A DNA stretch of 9,796 bases from Alphaproteobacteria bacterium (GTDB lineage Bacteria > Pseudomonadota > Alphaproteobacteria > Reyranellales > Reyranellaceae), in assembly GCA_013290035.1 (NCBI GenBank), contig JABCYT010000072.1, positions 1 through 9,796 on the forward strand, in the 5' to 3' direction. Both the position numbers and the translations under genes were made by a program. The notes beneath the pieces were generated by a model. It searched no databases and had not been told where the DNA came from. It was given only the letters and a program-made list of their open reading frames with translations. Position 1 is the stretch's first letter. Each line of letters opens with the position of its first letter. Below are positions 6,420 to 9,796 of this stretch, in pieces.

Positions 6420-8630
6420 TCAGGCTGTGTCCTTGCGCAACACCCCGGCCCAGGTGAGAGCGGCAACCGCCACGATAACCCAACCAATTATTTCATAGAT
6501 CGCTTTGCCGTAGACCCACCACCACGCCGCCCCCTCGGACATGTCGCACTTGTCGGCGGTGTGTAGCCCGACAAACGGCACCATTAAATCGAGTGCGTAG
6601 AGGGGCGCCTTGATCTCAGCGCAAGGAAGCGCCCGCGCTTGCACCTTGTCGTGGGGAGCATAGATCGTGCGTTCGCCGCTTTTTCTGTCGCGAGGCTCCT
6701 CGACAGTCGGCGATTTGGGCGCCATATCCGGGATGCCAAGCCAGCGAACCAGCTCGACCGGTGCGATCGAGCGAGCGAGGACGACACTGTCGACGTCGTT
6801 CATGCTGCGAGCCAAGCAGATCAGTCCGGTTCCCAGAAGCCAAAACGCCAGCACCGTCGCCAGCGCCCTCATTGGCAAATAGCCAGCACCGAAAAACCGT
6901 CGATAAAACCACATCAGTAGCGACATAGGCCAACTAACCATGCCGCAAGCAGTCTCATGTTCAGACTTGTGACAGGCAACGCGTCGCGCTGCGTAGTCAT
7001 GGCCCATCAGACGCAGTACTTTTGCAAGCTGTTCGTGCGGCTGTGGGAAATAGTCGTCGCGCCGCGGTGCCAGGGTGAAAACTTGCCGTCCAAGCCATTG
7101 AATCCGTCGTGGCCAAATCTCGTTGGGCACTCGCCTCGGCGGTTCGGCGGCGACGGGTTCACTCGGTGCGCTGCTGGATAGCCTGTCGTAGACAAATCCA
7201 TCCAAGCGCAGCGACACGCCGGACAGGGGCCCCGGGGGTGGCAACAATGGCCGCGGTCCCCAGCCTTGCCCACCGTCGTCGTCAAGTTCGCCGACATGCG
7301 CACCACGCAGCCAAACTTCACCCCCTGACTCCTCGTCGAGGCGCACTTTAAAGCTATGACCAACCGATAGATTGTCGAAATCAAAGATCTCTCGGGCGGA
7401 TAGGAACTTGCCGACACACTCGAGGGAACTACCGATCCTTGCCCCCTGCAGCCTTATAGGACCATCTGCGTGGAACTGATCTGTCTTGCCTTCGATGAGC
7501 AATACCTTGTCGGCAACTTCAGCGCCCGTCAGCACCAGCGCTGCTGCGTGCGCCCCCTCAAGGCGCGCGCCCAAGCATGAAAGTCGGCCCCCGATTTTGG
7601 CCCCCATCAGGTCGATCGTGCCTTGCGCCTCGAACCGATATTTCTCGCTAGCCCGCAGAAGAACGCTGCCTCCCACACAAGCGCGCAGCATCAACAGCGC
7701 GTCCTTTTTGGGATTGCGGAACGACGCCCCCTCGCACGAGAGTTGGCCGCCGATCGTGGCACCGACCAGACGAACGACGCCTTCTGCCTCGAAGCGATAT
7801 CTTTTAGATGCGTCCAAGAACGCACTCCGCCCTATGGCGGCGCGATCCATCGAAAGAGCATCACCGTCGGTGTTCCGAAAAAAGGCACCGGCGCAGAGCA
7901 GTTGACCGTCGATCGCAGCACCGAGGAGCCTTGTCTCCCCGGTCGACTCGAATCGATGATGGTCTGACTCAGTCAGGGAAACGTTCCCCGCTATTCTGGC
8001 GCCATTCAAATCGAGAGCGGCATCTTCGATCTTGTCGCTGAACTGCTTTACCAATTTTGCGCCGTCGCAAAACAGCGATCCGCCGATGCGAGAGTGGTGA
8101 AGTTGAAGCCGACAAGTGGCGAGATTTGGTGCCGACCGTCCGAGATTCTTTATCGTGACGTCTCCGCCCGCAACCAATCCCTGCAAATCGACGACAATCG
8201 AATCGGATGATGTGAATGAAAGATCGTCGGCCCGAAGACCGTTGTCGACGTTTAGCCAGGTTGCCTTCAATCCGTGCATGGAGCAGCCGGTGAGAGTGAC
8301 CGAGGAAAAGCAGGAATCGGTCAGGTCCAGTTTGCCGGCGAGTTCGCACTTCGAAAGGTCGAGCGCGGGCAGCGGCGCAGCCGTTGAGCCGAATGCGACG
8401 CACGAAAGATTTCCCGTGATCGTTGCTCCGACTATCGCCACGCCCACAGGCGCAATCGACGGATCGGTTACGCATCCGAGAAGCAAATTGCGGAGGAATG
8501 CTGCCGTGACCGTCTTCTCGGCCGCCGGTTCGCTCGCGTTGAAGGTGACTGTAAATCCCTCTCGCAGAGAACGCGCAACTCTTTGCTCGGCACCGTCCGT
8601 GACCGATCCTGCTTGTCCTGGTTCTGCCAT
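6420..8630 (-). CDS. Solenoid-repeat protein with C-terminal membrane domain, function unknown
   Basis: A 736-aa protein is read from ATG 8630, with GGGGG at 8637-8641 six bases upstream. A GTG at 8660 would add ten residues but lacks a ribosome-binding site. There is no signal peptide. Residues about 40-65 (VTAAFLRNLLLGC) precede a repeat region at about 63-450 built on a motif like xLxGAxIGGxLxCxGAxF, which suggests a right-handed beta-solenoid related in style to pentapeptide-repeat proteins. A Pro-rich linker (about 455-505) leads to FPQPHEQLAKVLRLMGHD (528-545), then membrane segments near 584-606 and 709-731 and a re-entrant-looking APLYALDLMVPFVGLH (675-690). From memory, the same architecture occurs in proteins annotated, without good basis, as membrane-associated oxidoreductases; I see no redox-cofactor motif. 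GC is about 53-55% in two rows counted by hand against 75% in one row of the dctM-like gene, suggesting acquisition or different constraint. It converges on the dctM-like gene (14-base gap) and diverges from the malic enzyme gene. Confidence 0.88.
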   Translation of the reverse strand: MAEPGQAGSVTDGAEQRVARSLREGFTVTFNASEPAAEKTVTAAFLRNLLLGCVTDPSIAPVGVAIVGATITGNLSCVAFGSTAAPLPALDLSKCELAGKLDLTDSCFSSVTLTGCSMHGLKATWLNVDNGLRADDLSFTSSDSIVVDLQGLVAGGDVTIKNLGRSAPNLATCRLQLHHSRIGGSLFCDGAKLVKQFSDKIEDAALDLNGARIAGNVSLTESDHHRFESTGETRLLGAAIDGQLLCAGAFFRNTDGDALSMDRAAIGRSAFLDASKRYRFEAEGVVRLVGATIGGQLSCEGASFRNPKKDALLMLRACVGGSVLLRASEKYRFEAQGTIDLMGAKIGGRLSCLGARLEGAHAAALVLTGAEVADKVLLIEGKTDQFHADGPIRLQGARIGSSLECVGKFLSAREIFDFDNLSVGHSFKVRLDEESGGEVWLRGAHVGELDDDGGQGWGPRPLLPPPGPLSGVSLRLDGFVYDRLSSSAPSEPVAAEPPRRVPNEIWPRRIQWLGRQVFTLAPRRDDYFPQPHEQLAKVLRLMGHDYAARRVACHKSEHETACGMVSWPMSLLMWFYRRFFGAGYLPMRALATVLAFWLLGTGLICLARSMNDVDSVVLARSIAPVELVRWLGIPDMAPKSPTVEEPRDRKSGERTIYAPHDKVQARALPCAEIKAPLYALDLMVPFVGLHTADKCDMSEGAAWWWVYGKAIYEIIGWVIVAVAALTWAGVLRKDTA
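7386..8021 (-). repeat. Four gap-free tandem repeats of 53 codons within the solenoid protein
   Basis: Residues 204-415 of the solenoid protein (numbered from ATG 8630) divide into four units of exactly 53 residues with no gaps: 204-256, 257-309, 310-362 and 363-415, each 159 bases. In plus coordinates they run 7863-8021, 7704-7862, 7545-7703 and 7386-7544. Each unit has two half-motifs: ALxLxxAxIxGxxxL near its start, and a stretch like RFEAxGxxRLxGAxIGGxLxCxGA in its second half. The second and third units are the most alike. Degenerate copies flank the array: one of about 60 residues before it and a shortened one after it (FDFDNLSVGHSF to RGAHVGEL). The constant unit length fits whole turns of a solenoid added by duplication. 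Confidence 0.85.
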
Positions 8631-8812
8631 ACGTTGCCCCCAAACTTGTATGCCTCTCACAATGTTAAACCAGAAGTTGCTATGGCGAAAGCGATCCTAC
8701 GCTAGAATGGGACGCTGGCCCATTTCGCACCTACATTGCAGCACGGCATGGCCGGCTGGCCCCGGCGGAGGATTGCCGCCAATATGCCGTCTCAACCGGG
8801 AGAGAAGCGACA
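8631..8812. other. Divergent intergenic region between solenoid gene and malic enzyme gene
   Basis: This 182-base spacer is the longest non-coding stretch in the window and must hold promoters for both flanking genes. It contains an inverted repeat, AATGGG at 8706-8711 and CCCATT at 8719-8724 with a 7-base loop. The repeat overlaps a -10-like TAGAAT at 8703-8708; the best upstream -35 match, TTGCTA at 8677-8682, is 20 bases away, which is too far for a standard promoter. A second small stem, GGCGG at 8764-8768 with CCGCC at 8776-8780, would lie in the malic enzyme leader. Neither stem is followed by a T-run, so neither looks like a terminator. The malic enzyme ribosome-binding site is AGAGAAG at 8801-8807. 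I could not assign a confident promoter on either strand. Confidence 0.4.
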
Positions 8813-9796
8813 ATGGCGAGCAAAAGCTCGGAGGCGATGGTCAGCAACGAGATGGGCGATCTCGACGGCGATTCGCTGGTCATGCACCGCAGCGGGCGGC
8901 CGGGAAAGATCGAGATCGTCGCCACCAAGCCCCTGGTCACGCAGCGCGACCTGGCGCTGGCCTATTCGCCGGGCGTGGCCGCGCCCTGCCTGGAAATCGC
9001 CAGGGAGCCCGCCACCGCCTACGACTACACCGTGCGCGGCAACCTGGTCGCCGTGATTTCCAACGGCACAGCCGTGCTGGGCCTGGGCGACATCGGCGCG
9101 CTCGCCAGCAAGCCCGTGATGGAGGGCAAGGCGGTGCTGTTCAAGCGCTTCGCCGACGTCGACTGCATCGACCTCGAGGTCGACACCAAGGATGTCGACG
9201 AATTCGTCAATTGCGTGCGCTATCTCGGACCGACCTTCGGCGGCATCAACCTCGAGGACATCAAGGCGCCGGAATGCTTCATCATCGAGCAGCGCCTGCG
9301 CGAGCTGATGGACATCCCGATCTTCCACGACGACCAGCACGGCACCGCCATCGTCTCGGCCGCCGGCCTGATCAACTCCCTGCATCTCACCGGCCGCAAC
9401 ATCAAGGACATCAAGATGGTGGTGAACGGCGCGGGCGCCGCCTCGATCGCCTGCATCGAGCTCGTCAAGGCGATGGGCCTGCCGCACGAGAACGCCATCC
9501 TGTGCGACACCAAAGGCGTCATCTGGCAGGGCCGCACCGAGGGCATGAACCAGTGGAAGAGCGCCCATGCCGTGCGAACCAAGGCGCGCACCCTGGAGGA
9601 GGCGATGAAGGGCGCCGACGTCTTCTTCGGCCTGTCGGTCAAGGGCGCGGTGACCAAGGAGATGGTCCAGTCGATGGCGGCCAAGCCGATCATCTTCGCC
9701 ATGGCCAACCCCGATCCCGAGATCACGCCCGAGGATGTCCGCTCGGTGCGCGGCGACGCCATCATCGCCACCGGCCGCAGAGACTACCCCAACCAG
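8813..9796 (+). CDS. maeB: NADP-dependent malic enzyme (MaeB type), N-terminal part
   Basis: Malic enzyme oxidatively decarboxylates malate to pyruvate with production of NAD(P)H, in the cytoplasm. The start is ATG 8813, with AGAGAAG five bases upstream; 328 codons run to the right edge without a stop. Visible landmarks: the catalytic Tyr51 in [10 protein letters not shown], Asn84-Gly85 in [13 protein letters not shown], the catalytic Lys106 in EGKAVLFK, the metal ligands E148-D149 in [11 protein letters not shown] and D174 in HDDQHGTA, the dinucleotide-binding VVNGAGAAS (203-211), and [12 protein letters not shown] near 302-313. The MaeB family is about 750-770 aa with a phosphotransacetylase-like C-terminal domain, which would lie beyond the window. 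The cofactor (NADP rather than NAD) is inferred from the family. One oddity: the visible sequence ends [10 protein letters not shown], where the family normally has ATGRSDYPNQ. It is divergent from the solenoid gene. Confidence 0.96.
   Translation, partial: MASKSSEAMVSNEMGDLDGDSLVMHRSGRPGKIEIVATKPLVTQRDLALAYSPGVAAPCLEIAREPATAYDYTVRGNLVAVISNGTAVLGLGDIGALASKPVMEGKAVLFKRFADVDCIDLEVDTKDVDEFVNCVRYLGPTFGGINLEDIKAPECFIIEQRLRELMDIPIFHDDQHGTAIVSAAGLINSLHLTGRNIKDIKMVVNGAGAASIACIELVKAMGLPHENAILCDTKGVIWQGRTEGMNQWKSAHAVRTKARTLEEAMKGADVFFGLSVKGAVTKEMVQSMAAKPIIFAMANPDPEITPEDVRSVRGDAIIATGRRDYPNQ

Noticed and set aside
6400..6440. A shared terminator between the dctM-like gene and the solenoid gene.
   Set aside because: Only 14 bases separate the stop codons, and I found no stem with a T-run on either strand there.
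8706..8780. Two small inverted repeats as a terminator or riboswitch.
   Set aside because: The stems are only 5-6 base pairs, have no T-run and no recognisable riboswitch core, and could arise by chance in GC-rich DNA; they are recorded only as part of the intergenic description.
8792..9568. A 258-codon minus-strand frame over the malic enzyme gene.
   Set aside because: The plus strand carries the full set of malic enzyme motifs, and the antisense product has none.

Overview
The window is GC-rich, with GC at nearly every third codon position, and several genes start at GTG. The products (MutS, a MaeB-type malic enzyme, a DctQ/DctM TRAP permease pair, an alkaline-phosphatase-superfamily enzyme) suggest an alphaproteobacterial chromosome. 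Having mutS close to the malic enzyme gene is, from memory, a common alphaproteobacterial arrangement. I cannot name the genus. No RNA genes, CRISPR arrays, insertion sequences, attachment sites or origins were seen.

Layout from left to right. (1) Bases 2-898, plus: the C-terminal 298 residues of an alkaline-phosphatase-superfamily hydrolase, cut by the window edge. (2) 995-1738, plus: a multi-pass membrane protein of unknown function. (3) 1739-4423, minus: complete mutS (894 aa), whose stop codon abuts the stop of the membrane-protein gene. (4) 4499-4975 and 4978-6405, plus: a two-gene TRAP permease operon (dctQ-like, dctM-like), divergent from mutS and without a substrate-binding protein gene in view. 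(5) 6420-8630, minus: a 736-aa protein of an uncharacterised family, with a solenoid-like repeat region that includes four gap-free 53-residue repeats, followed by a C-terminal membrane domain. Its base composition is clearly lower in GC than its neighbours. (6) 8813-9796, plus: the first 328 codons of an NADP-type malic enzyme, open at the right edge.

The window is dense: the longest non-coding stretch is the 182-base divergent spacer at 8631-8812. mutS and the malic enzyme are housekeeping genes, and the TRAP pair may import an organic acid. A link between that transporter and malic enzyme (uptake of a dicarboxylate, then oxidative decarboxylation of malate) is possible but only inferred from proximity. 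The least ordinary item is the repeat protein at 6420-8630, which looks like an acquired or lineage-variable gene. I see no evidence for a multi-gene undescribed system.
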